A program made the position numbers and the translations under genes. From assembly GCF_003426815.1 (NCBI RefSeq), contig NZ_QKYK01000027.1, forward strand, positions 1 through 64,000: a stretch of 64,000 nt of DNA. Direction: 5' to 3'. Under the pieces are notes generated by a model that was not told where the DNA came from, made no database searches, and saw only the letters and a list, made by a program, of their open reading frames with translations. The stretch comes from Desertimonas flava (lineage in GTDB: Bacteria; Actinomycetota; Acidimicrobiia; Acidimicrobiales; Ilumatobacteraceae). Positions 7,839 through 17,560 of the stretch are shown here, in pieces. The stretch's first letter is position 1. Every line of letters starts with the position of its first letter.

Positions 7839-8975
7839 GTGAACATTCTCCAGGCCCCCCGGGGTCGCAAGCTGATGGCAGCCATCGGCGGTTCCCTGGT
7901 CCTGGCCGCCGCCAGCAGTGCGGTGGCGTCGGCCACCGTTGCCCCCACCGAGCCCGCCGCCAGCGAGGCCCCGGCCGGGACCGAGGCGGGCGGCGAAGCC
8001 CCCGCGTTCGAAGGTGAGCTGGCTGCCGGCGACGTGTTCGTCACCGGATCGTCCACCGTCGAGCCGATCTCCATCCGCGTCGGCGAGCTCGCCCTCGAGC
8101 TCTCGGGGGGCGAGCTGGCCACCACGGTCGAAGGTCCGGGCACGGGCGACGGCTTCGCCACGTTCTGCGAGGGTGGCGCCGACATCAGCGACGCCTCCCG
8201 TCAGATCAAGGACGAAGAGATCCAGACCTGTGCCGACAACGGCATCAACTTCGTCGAGCTCGAGGTCGCAATCGACGGTCTCACCGTGGCCACCAGCCCG
8301 AACAACGACGCCATCACGTGTCTCGATGTTCCCGGTCTCTACGCCCTGCTCGGTCCGGAGTCGGAAGGCCTCGGCAACTGGAGCGATGCCGCCGAGCTGG
8401 CCACCGAGGTCGGCTCGGCCTTCGCCGGGGACTTCCCCGAGGCGCCGCTGACGATCGCCGGTCCCGGCGAGGAGAGCGGCACGTACGACACGTTCGTCGA
8501 GTTCGCCATCGCCGAGCTCGCCGAGGAGCGTGTCGGTGAGGATTCGGTCTTCACCCGGCCGGACTACGCCGCCAGCCCGAACGACAACCTGATCGTCGAG
8601 AGCATCGAGGGCAGCGACACGTCACTCGGTTGGGTCGGCTACGCCTACTACGCCGCCGAGTCCGAGCGCATGAAGGCCATCGAGATCGACGGCGGCGAGG
8701 GCTGTGTGGCCCCGACGCCCGAGACGATCGCCGATGGCTCGTACCCGTTCTCGCGGAGCCTGTACATCTACGTGAACGTGGACAAGGCCGAGGAGAACCC
8801 GGCGGTCGCCAGCTACGTCGACCTGTACGTGTCCGAGGCCGGCCTGGCGCTCGTCGGCGCCGCCGGCTACGTCGACCTCCCTGCCGAGCGCATCGCTGCC
8901 AGCCAGGAGGCATGGGCCGCCCGCGCCAACACGCCGGCCGGCACCGAGGCCGCCCCGGCCACGACGACGGCCTGA
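7839..8975 (+). CDS. pstS: Phosphate ABC transporter substrate-binding protein
   Basis: 378-residue phosphate-binding protein. Residues 1-33 form a signal peptide with an Ala-rich h-region. No lipobox cysteine is visible, so it may be soluble or tethered otherwise. Binding-site motifs include VFVTGSSTVEPI and GGADISDASRQI, typical of PstS. The C-terminus is a Thr/Ala-rich tail. The GTG start has ACGGAG about eight bases upstream, and starting here places the signal peptide correctly. It is the first gene of pstS-pstC-pstA-pstB-phoU, preceded by a PHO box, so induction under phosphate limitation is expected. Confidence 0.93.
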   Translation: MNILQAPRGRKLMAAIGGSLVLAAASSAVASATVAPTEPAASEAPAGTEAGGEAPAFEGELAAGDVFVTGSSTVEPISIRVGELALELSGGELATTVEGPGTGDGFATFCEGGADISDASRQIKDEEIQTCADNGINFVELEVAIDGLTVATSPNNDAITCLDVPGLYALLGPESEGLGNWSDAAELATEVGSAFAGDFPEAPLTIAGPGEESGTYDTFVEFAIAELAEERVGEDSVFTRPDYAASPNDNLIVESIEGSDTSLGWVGYAYYAAESERMKAIEIDGGEGCVAPTPETIADGSYPFSRSLYIYVNVDKAEENPAVASYVDLYVSEAGLALVGAAGYVDLPAERIAASQEAWAARANTPAGTEAAPATTTA

Positions 8976-8999
8976 TCGCCGGACCCCACCGTCCATGAC

Positions 9000-9048
9000 G
9001 ACGAGCCCTGCTGCTGCGAGACTTCGTGTCCGTGCAGCAGGGCTCGTC
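9000..9048 (+). terminator. Hairpin between pstS and pstC
   Basis: 15-bp perfect stem (9000-9014 with 9034-9048, GACGAGCCCTGCTGC and its complement) with a 19-base loop, lying 24 bases after the pstS stop. Partial termination or 3'-end protection here would raise PstS relative to the membrane components, as seen in other pst operons. That role is inferred. Confidence 0.6.
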
Positions 9049-9146
9049 CGTCCGCTTCACCGCACCCGTCCCGCCCCGATGTCGCCGGGCCACCGACGAA
9101 GGAACCATTGCATCATGAGAACGTCGCACCACGGAGGCGCCGGCGG

Positions 9147-10067
9147 ATGTTGACCGTCGCCGACCTCCAGGGGAGCAGATCGCGCCGGCGCAAGGAGAGC
9201 GCGATGCGGACGCTGTTCCGCGGCGCCGCCCTCGCCTCGGTCCTGGTCAGCCTGCTGATCGTGTTCGTCCTGGTCCGGGGCGCGCTCAACTTCCTGTCGG
9301 CCATCGACTGGGACTGGGGCATCCTCGTCGACACCGGCTGGTACCCGCGACGCAGCCGGTTCGACCTCCTCACGATCGTGCAGGGCACGTTGGTGATGAG
9401 CGTCGTGGCGATGGTCGTAGCCGTGCCGTTCGGCCTCGGCACCGCCGTCTACCTGTCCGAGTACGCGCCGCGCCGAGTCCGCCAGATCGTCAAGCCCGTC
9501 GTCGAGGTGCTGGCCGGGATCCCGTCGGTGGTGGTGGGATTCTTCGTCCTCAGCTTCGTCGCCCCGGACATCGTCAACCGCTTCCTCGACCCGACGTCGC
9601 CGAAGACGATGCTGGCCGCCGGCATCGGCATCGGCATCCTGGTCATCCCGATCATGGCGTCGGTCTCCGAGGACGCCATCTCGGCCGTTCCCGGCTCCCT
9701 CCGCGAAGCGAGCTATGCGGTCGGCGCCCGCAAGGTGACCACCGTCGTCAAGGTCGTGCTTCCCGCAGCGGTCTCCGGTCTCGTCGCCGCCTTCATCATC
9801 GCCGTGTCGAGAGCGATCGGTGAGACGCTCGTCGCCACGATGGCCGGCGGCTACGACGGCTCCGGGCCCCGTCCCGGATTCAGCCCGCTCGAGCCGGGGA
9901 TGAGCATGACCGCGGCGATGACCAGCGCCGCCGGTGGCACCGACCAGGTGCTCGGCGATGCTCCGAAGGAAGTGCTGTTCTTCGTCGGCCTGCTGCTCTT
10001 CATGATCACGCTCGGTCTCAACCTGGTCGGTGACCGGTTCGTCCAGCGAGTCAGGCAGAAGTACTGA
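9147..10067 (+). CDS. pstC: Phosphate ABC transporter permease PstC
   Basis: 306-residue permease with six predicted membrane helices and the binding-protein-dependent permease (EAA-type) loop around EASYAVGARKVTTVVKVVLP. GTLVMSVVAMVVAVPFG and EVLAGIPSVVVGF are typical PstC segments. It pairs with PstA to form the membrane channel for phosphate. The ATG at 9147 has GGAGG about ten bases upstream; an in-frame TTG at 9108 would add 13 residues. It follows pstS after a hairpin gap and is tightly followed by pstA. Confidence 0.93.
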   Translation: MLTVADLQGSRSRRRKESAMRTLFRGAALASVLVSLLIVFVLVRGALNFLSAIDWDWGILVDTGWYPRRSRFDLLTIVQGTLVMSVVAMVVAVPFGLGTAVYLSEYAPRRVRQIVKPVVEVLAGIPSVVVGFFVLSFVAPDIVNRFLDPTSPKTMLAAGIGIGILVIPIMASVSEDAISAVPGSLREASYAVGARKVTTVVKVVLPAAVSGLVAAFIIAVSRAIGETLVATMAGGYDGSGPRPGFSPLEPGMSMTAAMTSAAGGTDQVLGDAPKEVLFFVGLLLFMITLGLNLVGDRFVQRVRQKY

Positions 10068-10119
10068 TGTCGCCGACCCCGACCGGCCCCGTCCGCCGTC
10101 TCGCGAGGAGAGCAGCCTC

Positions 10120-11073
10120 ATGGCGTTCGTGACAACGCCGGCATCGGCCGCCGCGGCCGCCCGAGAGCTCGTCGCCGCACGCCTGACGACGCGGGACCGC
10201 GACGTGAGAGGCCTCGCATTCCTCATCGTCCTCCTCCTCGCCGCCGGGATCACGATGCTGATCCTGTTGACGCTCATCGTCCAGCTCGTCACCGACGCGT
10301 GGCCCGTGGTCAGCGACCATCCGGGGGCCTTCATCACCGACACCATCGGCTCCCAGGCCGGCAAGGTCGGCATCTGGCCCGGGTTGTACGGATCTGTGTT
10401 CATCGGCCTCGGCGTGCTGATCATCGCGGTGCCGATGGGAGTCGCCGCCGCCATCTACCTCGAGGAGTACGCCAACGCCCGGAACCCGTTCACCCGGGTG
10501 ATCATGGTCAACATCCGCAACCTCGCCGGCGTGCCGGCGGTCGTGTACGGCGTGCTCGGCTTGATCATCTTCGTCGAGTGGCTCGAACCCGTCACTCAGG
10601 GCGAGACGGTGCTCACCGCCGCCCTCACGATGTCGGTGCTGGTGCTGCCGACGGTGATCATCACCACGATGGAGGCGATCCGCTCGGTTCCCCAGGGGCT
10701 GCGAGACGCCGGCTTCGGCGTCGGAGCCGCGCGATGGGAGGTCACTCGCGACCACGTGCTGCCGTACGCGGCGCCGGGAATCCTCACGGGCGTCGTCTTG
10801 TCGATCGCCCGGGCCCTGGGCGAGGCCGCGCCGCTCATCATCATCGGTGCGATCACCGGCCTGCTGCCACGCACCAGCCTCGACGGCCCGTTCACGGCGA
10901 TCCCGATGCTGATCTACAACTGGTCGGGCCGCCCCAACGACCCCAACGATCCCATCACCTGGGCCAACTCGGCCGCCGCAGCCGGGCTCTTCCTGCTGAT
11001 CCTCGTGTTGATCTTCAACGCCGCGGCGATCATGCTGCGCAACAGATTCGAGCGCCGCCGGGTTGGGAACTGA
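10120..11073 (+). CDS. pstA: Phosphate ABC transporter permease PstA
   Basis: 317-residue permease with six predicted membrane helices and the permease loop in [37 protein letters not shown] and [17 protein letters not shown] are characteristic PstA segments. The ATG at 10120 has GAGGAG about eight bases upstream and puts a short cytoplasmic N-terminus before the first helix. It is located 52 bases after pstC and 16 bases before pstB, consistent with one operon. Confidence 0.93.
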   Translation: MAFVTTPASAAAAARELVAARLTTRDRDVRGLAFLIVLLLAAGITMLILLTLIVQLVTDAWPVVSDHPGAFITDTIGSQAGKVGIWPGLYGSVFIGLGVLIIAVPMGVAAAIYLEEYANARNPFTRVIMVNIRNLAGVPAVVYGVLGLIIFVEWLEPVTQGETVLTAALTMSVLVLPTVIITTMEAIRSVPQGLRDAGFGVGAARWEVTRDHVLPYAAPGILTGVVLSIARALGEAAPLIIIGAITGLLPRTSLDGPFTAIPMLIYNWSGRPNDPNDPITWANSAAAAGLFLLILVLIFNAAAIMLRNRFERRRVGN

Positions 11074-11089
11074 GACGCAGGTACGCACG

Positions 11090-12001
11090 ATGAACGAACA
11101 CACGGCCAGCGAGACCACGATGGAAACAGGAAACGACCTGATCATGCCGGATTCCTCACCTATACAGCTGGGCCCCGAGGGCTCGACCGCGGTCGACCGG
11201 GCGGAGCCCGCCGAGGGCACGACCGTCTTCGACGTCGATGACCTCAGCGTGCTCTACGGCGACTTCCGAGCCGTTCGGGAGGTGACCATCGACATCCTCC
11301 AGCACGAGATCACGGCCTTCATCGGACCATCGGGCTGCGGCAAGACCACGGTGCTGCGCTGCTTCAACCGCATGAACGACTTCATCGACGGCGCCAAGGT
11401 CGAGGGCAAGCTCACCTACCACGGGGTCGACCTGTACGACCCGGGGGTCAATTCGACCGAGGTGCGTCGCCGCATCGGCATGGTCTTCCAGAAACCGAAC
11501 CCGTTCCCCAAGAGCATCTACGACAACGTCGCCTACGGCCCCCGCCTCGCCGGGACCCGCAAGCGGTCCGAGCTCGACGACATCGTCGAGAAGTCGCTGA
11601 GGGGAGCGGCCCTGTGGGACGAGGTGAAGGATCGGCTGAAGTCGTCGGGTCTCGGACTGTCGGGCGGTCAGCAGCAGCGGCTCTGCATCGCCCGGGCGAT
11701 CGCCGTCGAGCCCGAGGTGATCCTCATGGACGAGCCGTGCTCGGCGCTCGACCCGATCGCCACGGCCCGCATCGAGGAGCTGATGCAGGAGATCAAGGAC
11801 GAGTACACGATCGTGATCGTGACCCACAACATGCAGCAGGCGGCCCGCGTCAGCGACCGCACGGCGTTCTTCACGACCGAGATCAACCCCGAGAGCGATC
11901 GGCGCACCGGTCGTCTCGTCGAGTTCGACCTGACGCCCAAGATGTTCTCCAACCCGGGCGACGAACGGACCGAGGCCTACGTCACGGGGCGGTTCGGGTG
12001 A
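11090..12001 (+). CDS. pstB: Phosphate ABC transporter ATP-binding protein PstB
   Basis: 303-residue ATPase that powers phosphate import. Walker [10 protein letters not shown] (about 79-87), signature LSGGQQQR (about 190-197) and Walker B VILMDEP (about 210-216) are intact, and [18 protein letters not shown] is typical of PstB. It has an N-terminal extension of about 45 residues before the ABC domain, so the exact start is uncertain: ATG 11090 is used, with a TTG at 11063 and ATGs at 11120 and 11144 as alternatives. The stop overlaps the phoU ATG by one base, indicating coupling. Confidence 0.93.
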   Translation: MNEHTASETTMETGNDLIMPDSSPIQLGPEGSTAVDRAEPAEGTTVFDVDDLSVLYGDFRAVREVTIDILQHEITAFIGPSGCGKTTVLRCFNRMNDFIDGAKVEGKLTYHGVDLYDPGVNSTEVRRRIGMVFQKPNPFPKSIYDNVAYGPRLAGTRKRSELDDIVEKSLRGAALWDEVKDRLKSSGLGLSGGQQQRLCIARAIAVEPEVILMDEPCSALDPIATARIEELMQEIKDEYTIVIVTHNMQQAARVSDRTAFFTTEINPESDRRTGRLVEFDLTPKMFSNPGDERTEAYVTGRFG

Positions 12002-12774
12002 TGGCCGACCCACAGTTCGACAGCTCCGACCTGGGGCCGACCGTCGAGTCCGGTGAGCCGGTGACCAAGACGGAGTTGCGCACCTCCTTCCACAGCCAGC
12101 TCGACGACCTGCGCGACCGCATCGCCAGCCTCGCCGCCCTCGTCACCGAGAACATCCCCCGGGCCACCGAGATCCTCCTCAGCCAGGATCTCGAAGGGGC
12201 CGAATACGTGATCCGCGCCGACGACGAGATGGACTCGCGGGCCCTGCTGCTCGAGGAGGAGTGCTACGAGGTGCTCGCCCTGCAGTCGCCCGTCGCGTCC
12301 GACCTGCGACGGGTCGTCGCCGCCCTGCGGATCATCGCCGACGTCGAACGCTCGGCCGACCTGGCGGTGAACATCTGCAAGGCGGCCCGGCGCATCTACG
12401 GCCAGCGCCTCGACCCCCGGCTGCGGGGCATCATCCAGAAGATGGGCGACCAGGCCCAGCAGCTGTTCAAGGAGGCGACCGAGGCCTACCTCAACGACGA
12501 CGCCATCCGCGCCGCCGCTCTCGCCGACATGGACGGCTATCTCGACCTGCTCCAACGTGAGTTCGTGCAGGCCATCTTCCAGAGCCATTCCGAAAGCACG
12601 ATCGATCTCCAGGTCGCCGTCCAGCTCGCCGTCGTGGCCCGCTTCTACGAGCGCATCGGCGATCACGCGGTCAACATCGGCGAGCGTGTGCGCTACGTCG
12701 TCACGGGATGGGTGCCCGAGAAGGACGGTGCCGCTCGCTACGCCGAGCGCCAGGCCGCGAGTGACCTGGAATGA
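12001..12774 (+). CDS. phoU: Phosphate signalling protein PhoU
   Basis: 257-residue all-helical PhoU with two repeats of a three-helix bundle. Each carries the acidic metal-binding pattern: ADVERSADLAVNI in the first half, and FYERIGDHAVNIGERV in the second, matching the E/DxxxD signature. About 20 extra residues precede the fold. PhoU links the Pst transporter to the histidine kinase, damping the response when phosphate is plentiful. Its ATG overlaps the pstB TGA, and it is followed 47 bases later by the sensor kinase, so the whole pathway sits in one operon-like run. Confidence 0.93.
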   Translation: MADPQFDSSDLGPTVESGEPVTKTELRTSFHSQLDDLRDRIASLAALVTENIPRATEILLSQDLEGAEYVIRADDEMDSRALLLEEECYEVLALQSPVASDLRRVVAALRIIADVERSADLAVNICKAARRIYGQRLDPRLRGIIQKMGDQAQQLFKEATEAYLNDDAIRAAALADMDGYLDLLQREFVQAIFQSHSESTIDLQVAVQLAVVARFYERIGDHAVNIGERVRYVVTGWVPEKDGAARYAERQAASDLE

Positions 12775-12821
12775 GGTCGTCGACGTGACGAGCGATCTGA
12801 CGTGAACGGTCTGGCGGGACC

Positions 12822-14138
12822 GTGACTTTCGTTCTCGCCTCCCTGGCCGTGGGTGTGGGTGCGCTGGTGGGTGCCGGAGCAATGGCCATGTTCGTGGCGC
12901 GCCGCCGCCCTGCACCGGGCGTGGCGCCGGAGACGCAACCCCCGGCGGCTCCTGCGCCCACCCCGAGGGCCCGAGTGGAACGGGACGAGCAGGCATCGGT
13001 TCACGGGCCGCGGGCAGCGGTCGACCCGACGCCGGGTACCGGGATCAGCGCGGCGGTCGATGACGGCACGTCGCCGGCGGCCTCCCCGCCCGCGGGGGTT
13101 CCGGCTTGGTCCTCGGTGGTCGACAAGCTCGCCCTCGGTGTGGTGGTGATGACCCGCTCCGGTGAGATTCGCTACCGCAACCGGCGGGCCAACTCGATGG
13201 CCGGTACCCACACCGGCCTCCTCGTCGACAACGCTGTGAAAGAAGCGCTGCTGCGAGCGCTCCACGGCGAGGACTCCCGGCGCACCCTGGAGTTCTACGG
13301 TCCGCCCCAGGTGGCCGTGGTCGTGTCGGCCGAGCCCTTGCCCGAGGGTGCGGCCGTCGCGACGATCGAGGACGTCAGCGACCGGCGGCGCGTCGACGCG
13401 GTCCGCACCGACTTCGTCGCCAACATCAGCCACGAGCTCAAGACTCCAGTCGGGGCGCTCGCCGTGCTCGCCGAGGCGCTGGCCGACGAGAACGACGTCG
13501 GCGTGATCCACCGGGTCGCCGAGCGCATGGTGGGTGAGGCACATCGCGTCGCCCGCACCATCGACGACCTGCTCGAGCTCTCGCGGATCGAGCTCGGCGA
13601 GGAACCCGTGCGGGATCCGGTGTCCGTCCACGACCTCGTGGCCGGGGCGATCGAGCGGGCCAGGGGGCTCGCCGAGGCCAAGGGCACCAACGTGGCAGTC
13701 CTCGACGTGCCTGACGAGGTCCGCATCGTCGGCGACCGGCGCCAGCTCGTGTCGGCGCTCGGCAACCTCGTCGAGAACGCCGTGAAGTACTCCGAACCGG
13801 GCGCCAGCGTGCAGGTCAGGGTTCTCGTCGAGGGAGCGTTCGCCGAGCTGATGGTGGCCGACCAGGGCATCGGCATCCCGGCCGCCGACCACGGCCGGAT
13901 CTTCGAACGCTTCTATCGCGTCGACAAGGCTCGGAGCCGGGACACGGGCGGCACCGGGCTCGGCCTGTCGATCGTCCGGCACGTGGCGCACAACCACGGT
14001 GGCGAGGTGCTGGTGTCCTCGCAGGAGGGCGAGGGGTCGACGTTCGTCCTCCGCATTCCGCTCCACATCCCGCCCGGTGACGGCGCCGAGGCGCCCGTTC
14101 GTGTCGAGGCCCAACGTCCCACGGAGCAGAATCCATGA
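12822..14138 (+). CDS. Sensor histidine kinase, SenX3/PhoR-like
   Basis: 438-residue kinase. Residues 1-25 form one membrane helix, followed by a Pro-rich linker and a PAS-like domain (about 95-190). The dimerisation/phosphoacceptor box is NISHELKTPVGAL with His204. The ATPase domain has N-box NLVENAVKYS, DQGIGIP and GGTGLGLSIV. A single membrane helix with no large extracellular loop matches the SenX3 type, which senses phosphate status through Pst/PhoU. The GTG start is at 12822. The last four bases overlap the response regulator gene (ATGA). Confidence 0.9.
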   Translation: MTFVLASLAVGVGALVGAGAMAMFVARRRPAPGVAPETQPPAAPAPTPRARVERDEQASVHGPRAAVDPTPGTGISAAVDDGTSPAASPPAGVPAWSSVVDKLALGVVVMTRSGEIRYRNRRANSMAGTHTGLLVDNAVKEALLRALHGEDSRRTLEFYGPPQVAVVVSAEPLPEGAAVATIEDVSDRRRVDAVRTDFVANISHELKTPVGALAVLAEALADENDVGVIHRVAERMVGEAHRVARTIDDLLELSRIELGEEPVRDPVSVHDLVAGAIERARGLAEAKGTNVAVLDVPDEVRIVGDRRQLVSALGNLVENAVKYSEPGASVQVRVLVEGAFAELMVADQGIGIPAADHGRIFERFYRVDKARSRDTGGTGLGLSIVRHVAHNHGGEVLVSSQEGEGSTFVLRIPLHIPPGDGAEAPVRVEAQRPTEQNP

Positions 14139-14836
14139 CCACCGCGATTCCTACTGTCCTCGTCGTCGAGGACGAGATCAGCTTCGTCGAGGCGCTGACG
14201 ATCGGGCTCAAGCGCGAAGGCTTCCGCGTCGAGGTGGCGAGCGACGGGTTCGAGGCCCTCGACCGCTTCGACGCGGTCAAGCCCGATCTCGTGCTCCTCG
14301 ACGTGATGTTGCCCCGGGTCAGCGGCATCGACGTCTGCCGCCAGCTGCGCAAGCGCAGCCAGGTGCCCATCATCATGGTCACCGCCAAGGGCGCCGAGAT
14401 CGACACCGTCGTCGGCCTCGAGGTCGGCGCCGACGACTACGTCACCAAGCCGTACCGTCTCCGCGAGCTCGTCGCCCGCATGCGTGCCGTCCTGCGCCGG
14501 GCGGCCGGAGACGACGCCGGAGAGCTGGGTCCCGCCGCGATCCAGGTCGGCGACGTCGTACTCGATCCCGAGGAGCACACGGTCAGCGTGGCCGGAGACG
14601 CCGTGACGCTGCCGCTCAAGGAGTTCGAGTTGCTCCACGTGCTGCTCGCCAACGCCGGGCGCGTCCTCCCGCGCGAGACGCTGATCGACCGCGTGTGGGG
14701 CAACGACTACGTCGGTGACACCAAGACGCTCGACGTCCATGTGAAGCGGCTCCGCGGCAAGATCGAGCCCGATCCCTCCGCCCCGAGCCGCATCGTCACC
14801 ATCCGCGGCCTCGGCTACAAATACGAACGCAGCTGA
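14135..14836 (+). CDS. Response regulator, RegX3/PhoP-like (OmpR family)
   Basis: 233-residue OmpR-type regulator. The receiver domain carries the acidic pocket VVEDE, phosphoacceptor Asp56 in LLDVMLPR, and the conserved Lys in YVTKPY. The C-terminal winged helix (about 135-230) contains LPLKEFELLHVLLANAGRV and VHVKRLRGKIEPD. It is co-encoded with the sensor kinase. Given the adjacent PHO box with GTTCACC repeats, it is the likely binder of that site and regulator of the pst operon. Confidence 0.92.
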   Translation: MTTAIPTVLVVEDEISFVEALTIGLKREGFRVEVASDGFEALDRFDAVKPDLVLLDVMLPRVSGIDVCRQLRKRSQVPIIMVTAKGAEIDTVVGLEVGADDYVTKPYRLRELVARMRAVLRRAAGDDAGELGPAAIQVGDVVLDPEEHTVSVAGDAVTLPLKEFELLHVLLANAGRVLPRETLIDRVWGNDYVGDTKTLDVHVKRLRGKIEPDPSAPSRIVTIRGLGYKYERS

Positions 14837-14917
14837 GTCGCGCGGCGCGCCGGGCGCGGTCGGCGGCATCCGCCGACGGCGACACGAACGCGGCCTCGAG
14901 CCCTAGGCTCCGAACTC

Positions 14918-16357
14918 GTGAGAGAGGCGCCGACGACGTTCGCGGGCCGCACCATTCCGCTCGAGGACTATTCGCCGTTCCGCCGCCTGGCCATCGTCCA
15001 CGCGGCGATGATGGGGGCCGACGCGGCCATGGTGGTGGCCCTCGCCGACACCGTGTTCTTCTCCGTCGACCCGCAGGCCGCCCGCGACAAGGTGCTGCTG
15101 TTCCTCGTGATCAGCTTCGCACCGTTCCTCGTGCTCGCCCCGCTGATCGGCCCGCTTCTCGATCGCATCGCGGGCGGCCGGCGGGCGATGATCCAGTTCG
15201 TCGGCATCTCGCGCGTCGTCCTCTCGATCGTGATGGCGGTCTTCGTCGACGACGTCGTGCTGTTCCCGCTCGTCTTCATCGCCCTGGTCCTGCAGAAGAC
15301 GTACATCGTGTCGAAGTCGGCGCTCGTCCCGTCGGTGGTCCGCAGCGAGAGCGACCTGATCGAGGCCAACTCGAAGCTCGGCCTGATCAGCGGCATCGTC
15401 GGCATGGTCGCCGTCCTGCCCGCCGGCATCATCCGTCTCACCCCACTCGGCAGCAGCGGGATCCTGGTGTACGCCGCGCTGATCTTCCTCGTCGCCCTGG
15501 TCGCCGCCACGTGGCTGTCGGCCGATGTCGTGGCCTCCAACGCCGCGGACGATCAGGAGCAACTCCAACTCCACTCCTCGGCCATCCAGCTCGGCTCGCT
15601 GGTCATGGTGCTGCTCCGTTCCGTCGTGGGCTTCGTGTTCTTCCTCATCGCCATGGTGCTCAAGGAACAGGGCGCCGATCTGGCCACGTACGGCACGGCC
15701 GTGAGTGCCGGAGCGATCGGCACCTTCCTCGGCAACGCGGTCGCTGTGCGGGTGCGCCGGCGACTGAGCGAGCGGCTGATGCTGCTCGGCTCGCTCGGCC
15801 TGTCCGGCGTGGCCGGCTTCGCGGCAGCGGTCGTGGGCGGGACCGGCGGCTTGGTCATCCTGTCGTTCTCGGCCAGCCTCGCGGCCGCGATCGGCCGGAT
15901 GGGCTTCGAGGCGATCCTGCAGAAGGAGGCCCCCGCCGCCAACCGCGGGCGGGCGTTCGCCTCGTTCGAAACGCGATTCCAGTTCGGCTGGGCGATCGCC
16001 GGCCTCGTTCCGGTGGTCATCGTCATGTCCGGCTCGGTGGGCGCGCTGCTGGTGGGGCTGCTCTGCGCCGGCGGTCTGCTCTACGCGCTGGTGCTGCCGA
16101 AGGTGGCCCCGGGCGTCACGATCACGTCGCTGTCGGGCAAGGCCGCGGGGCGGCTGCGCACGCGTGTCCACGACCGTCGTACCGCCAAGGCCGAGGCCAA
16201 GGCCCACCGGGCCGATGCGTCCGATGCCGCCGGCGAGTCGGAACCAGGGGTCGCCCAAGGCGCCTCGATCGACGTGCCGCCGCCGCCGAGCGATCCGGCC
16301 TCGGCTCCGGCCCCGCCGCCCGGTACGTGGCCACCCCCGCCGTCGTCACGGTACTGA
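14918..16357 (+). CDS. MFS-type membrane transporter
   Basis: 479-residue membrane protein with about 10-12 predicted helices, followed by a cytoplasmic tail rich in Lys/Arg and then Pro. The pattern LIGPLLDRIAGGRRAMI is the MFS loop 2-3 motif. It resembles MFS proteins of the enterobactin-exporter/multidrug type; the substrate cannot be assigned. A TAGGCT hexamer at 14904-14909 lies eight bases before the GTG start, so it is probably transcribed separately from the phosphate operon on a leaderless mRNA. Confidence 0.82.
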   Translation: MREAPTTFAGRTIPLEDYSPFRRLAIVHAAMMGADAAMVVALADTVFFSVDPQAARDKVLLFLVISFAPFLVLAPLIGPLLDRIAGGRRAMIQFVGISRVVLSIVMAVFVDDVVLFPLVFIALVLQKTYIVSKSALVPSVVRSESDLIEANSKLGLISGIVGMVAVLPAGIIRLTPLGSSGILVYAALIFLVALVAATWLSADVVASNAADDQEQLQLHSSAIQLGSLVMVLLRSVVGFVFFLIAMVLKEQGADLATYGTAVSAGAIGTFLGNAVAVRVRRRLSERLMLLGSLGLSGVAGFAAAVVGGTGGLVILSFSASLAAAIGRMGFEAILQKEAPAANRGRAFASFETRFQFGWAIAGLVPVVIVMSGSVGALLVGLLCAGGLLYALVLPKVAPGVTITSLSGKAAGRLRTRVHDRRTAKAEAKAHRADASDAAGESEPGVAQGASIDVPPPPSDPASAPAPPPGTWPPPPSSRY

Positions 16358-16389
16358 GCGGGCCTTCGGGATCGACGGTGAACATCGTG

Positions 16390-16411
16390 GTGTCGCGCGA
16401 ACGCGCGCCAC
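16390..16411. terminator. Short hairpin after the MFS gene
   Basis: GTGTCGCGCG (16390-16399) pairs with CGCGCGCCAC (16402-16411) with one mismatch. It sits 33 bases after the MFS stop and just before the diiron gene's promoter. It is plausible as a terminator, although no T-run follows. Confidence 0.4.
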
Positions 16412-16426
16412 GACTCGACGCACTAA

Positions 16427-16443
16427 AGAATGACCGTTATTCT
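16427..16443. promoter_or_regulatory. Palindromic operator overlapping the -10 of the diiron gene
   Basis: AGAATGACCGTTATTCT is a 17-base near-perfect palindrome with one mismatched pair. Its right arm contains TATTCT (16438-16443), which fits as the -10 ending seven bases before the ATG at 16451. The position and symmetry fit repression by the TetR-family regulator encoded two genes on, in the same operon. Confidence 0.6.
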
Positions 16444-16450
16444 CCTTGTG

Positions 16451-17560
16451 ATGAGCGCGACCACCACGAGCCCCGGGCACCACACCGGCGACCGGACCGC
16501 CGACGCGATGATCGACGCCGCCGTGCTCGACGAGGTGCTCCACGCCATCGATCTGCACAGCGACGTGCTGATGACCTGGGACTACGAGCGCAGCCGCCAC
16601 GCCCTCGTGAAGCTCTACGAGAAGGCCAAGACGTCACAGTGGAACGGCAACGACCTGCCGTGGGACATCGAGGTCGACGCCGAGAAGCTCGCCGCCTCCG
16701 GAAGCGCCGCGCAACGCTTCGGCGTGCTGTCGGGTCACCCCGACTCCCCGCTGCGTTCGTGGGGAGCCGCCGACTGGCAGGTGTTCCAGGTCGAGCAGCA
16801 GAAGTTCACGCTCTCCCAGTTCCTCCACGGCGAGCAGGGCGCCCTCGTCTGTACCGGACTCATCACGTCCACCACGCCGTGGATCGACGCCAAGTACTAC
16901 GCGGCGACGCAGGTGATGGATGAGGCCCGCCACGTCGAGGTGTTCGCCCGCTATCTCGACGAGAAGCTCGACGGGGCGTACCCGATCAACGACAACCTCG
17001 GGGGCCTGCTCGACACGATCGTCGAGGACGGGCGTTGGGACATCACCTACCTCGGCATGCAGATCATGGTCGAAGGCCTCGCCCTCGCCGCCTTCGGGTT
17101 CATGCACATGCTGTCGCAGGAGCCGTTGCTGAAGCAACTGCTCCGGTACGTGATGAGCGACGAAGCCCGTCACGTCGCGTTCGGCGTGCTCTCGTTGAAG
17201 GAGCTCTACGACGGGTTGGGCGCGGCCGAGATCCGTGAGCGCCAAGAGTTCGCCTACGAGGCAGCAGTGCGCTTGAAGCGCCGCTTCAGCGGCGGCGAGG
17301 TGTTCGCCCGGCTCGGGGCCGACCCGAAGGCGGTGCTGTCGTTCCTCGACGCCAACCAGGATCCCAACCAGCTCGTGTTCCAGCAGATGCTGTTCTCCAA
17401 GATCGTGCCCAACTGCAAGAAGCTCGGGCTGCTCGACGCCGGCGACGGCTGGTTGCGTGAGCAGTTCACCGGGCTCGGCATCATCGAGTTCGAGGACGGC
17501 ATCAACGCCGTGGACGAGTACGAGCTCCTCGACGCCGTCGCCTCGGACGAGGCATCGTGA
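16451..17560 (+). CDS. Ferritin-like diiron protein (putative oxygenase/N-oxidase)
   Basis: 369-residue protein of the ferritin-like four-helix diiron superfamily. Metal ligands are recognisable as Glu in FLHGEQGAL, then MDEARHV, a further Glu in IMVEGLALAAFGF and MSDEARHVAFG, giving the paired E...ExxH pattern. Related proteins include AurF-like N-oxygenases and uncharacterised actinobacterial diiron oxidases; the substrate is unknown. An upstream ATG at 16430 lies inside the operator palindrome, so ATG 16451 with -10 TATTCT seven bases away is preferred. It is followed within 13 bases by a TetR gene, suggesting an autoregulated pair. Confidence 0.85.
   Translation: MSATTTSPGHHTGDRTADAMIDAAVLDEVLHAIDLHSDVLMTWDYERSRHALVKLYEKAKTSQWNGNDLPWDIEVDAEKLAASGSAAQRFGVLSGHPDSPLRSWGAADWQVFQVEQQKFTLSQFLHGEQGALVCTGLITSTTPWIDAKYYAATQVMDEARHVEVFARYLDEKLDGAYPINDNLGGLLDTIVEDGRWDITYLGMQIMVEGLALAAFGFMHMLSQEPLLKQLLRYVMSDEARHVAFGVLSLKELYDGLGAAEIRERQEFAYEAAVRLKRRFSGGEVFARLGADPKAVLSFLDANQDPNQLVFQQMLFSKIVPNCKKLGLLDAGDGWLREQFTGLGIIEFEDGINAVDEYELLDAVASDEAS

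Noticed and set aside
9057-10454. 465-residue minus-strand frame opposite pstC/pstA
   Set aside because: Antisense to two well-supported permease genes; His/Arg/Asp-rich shadow composition.
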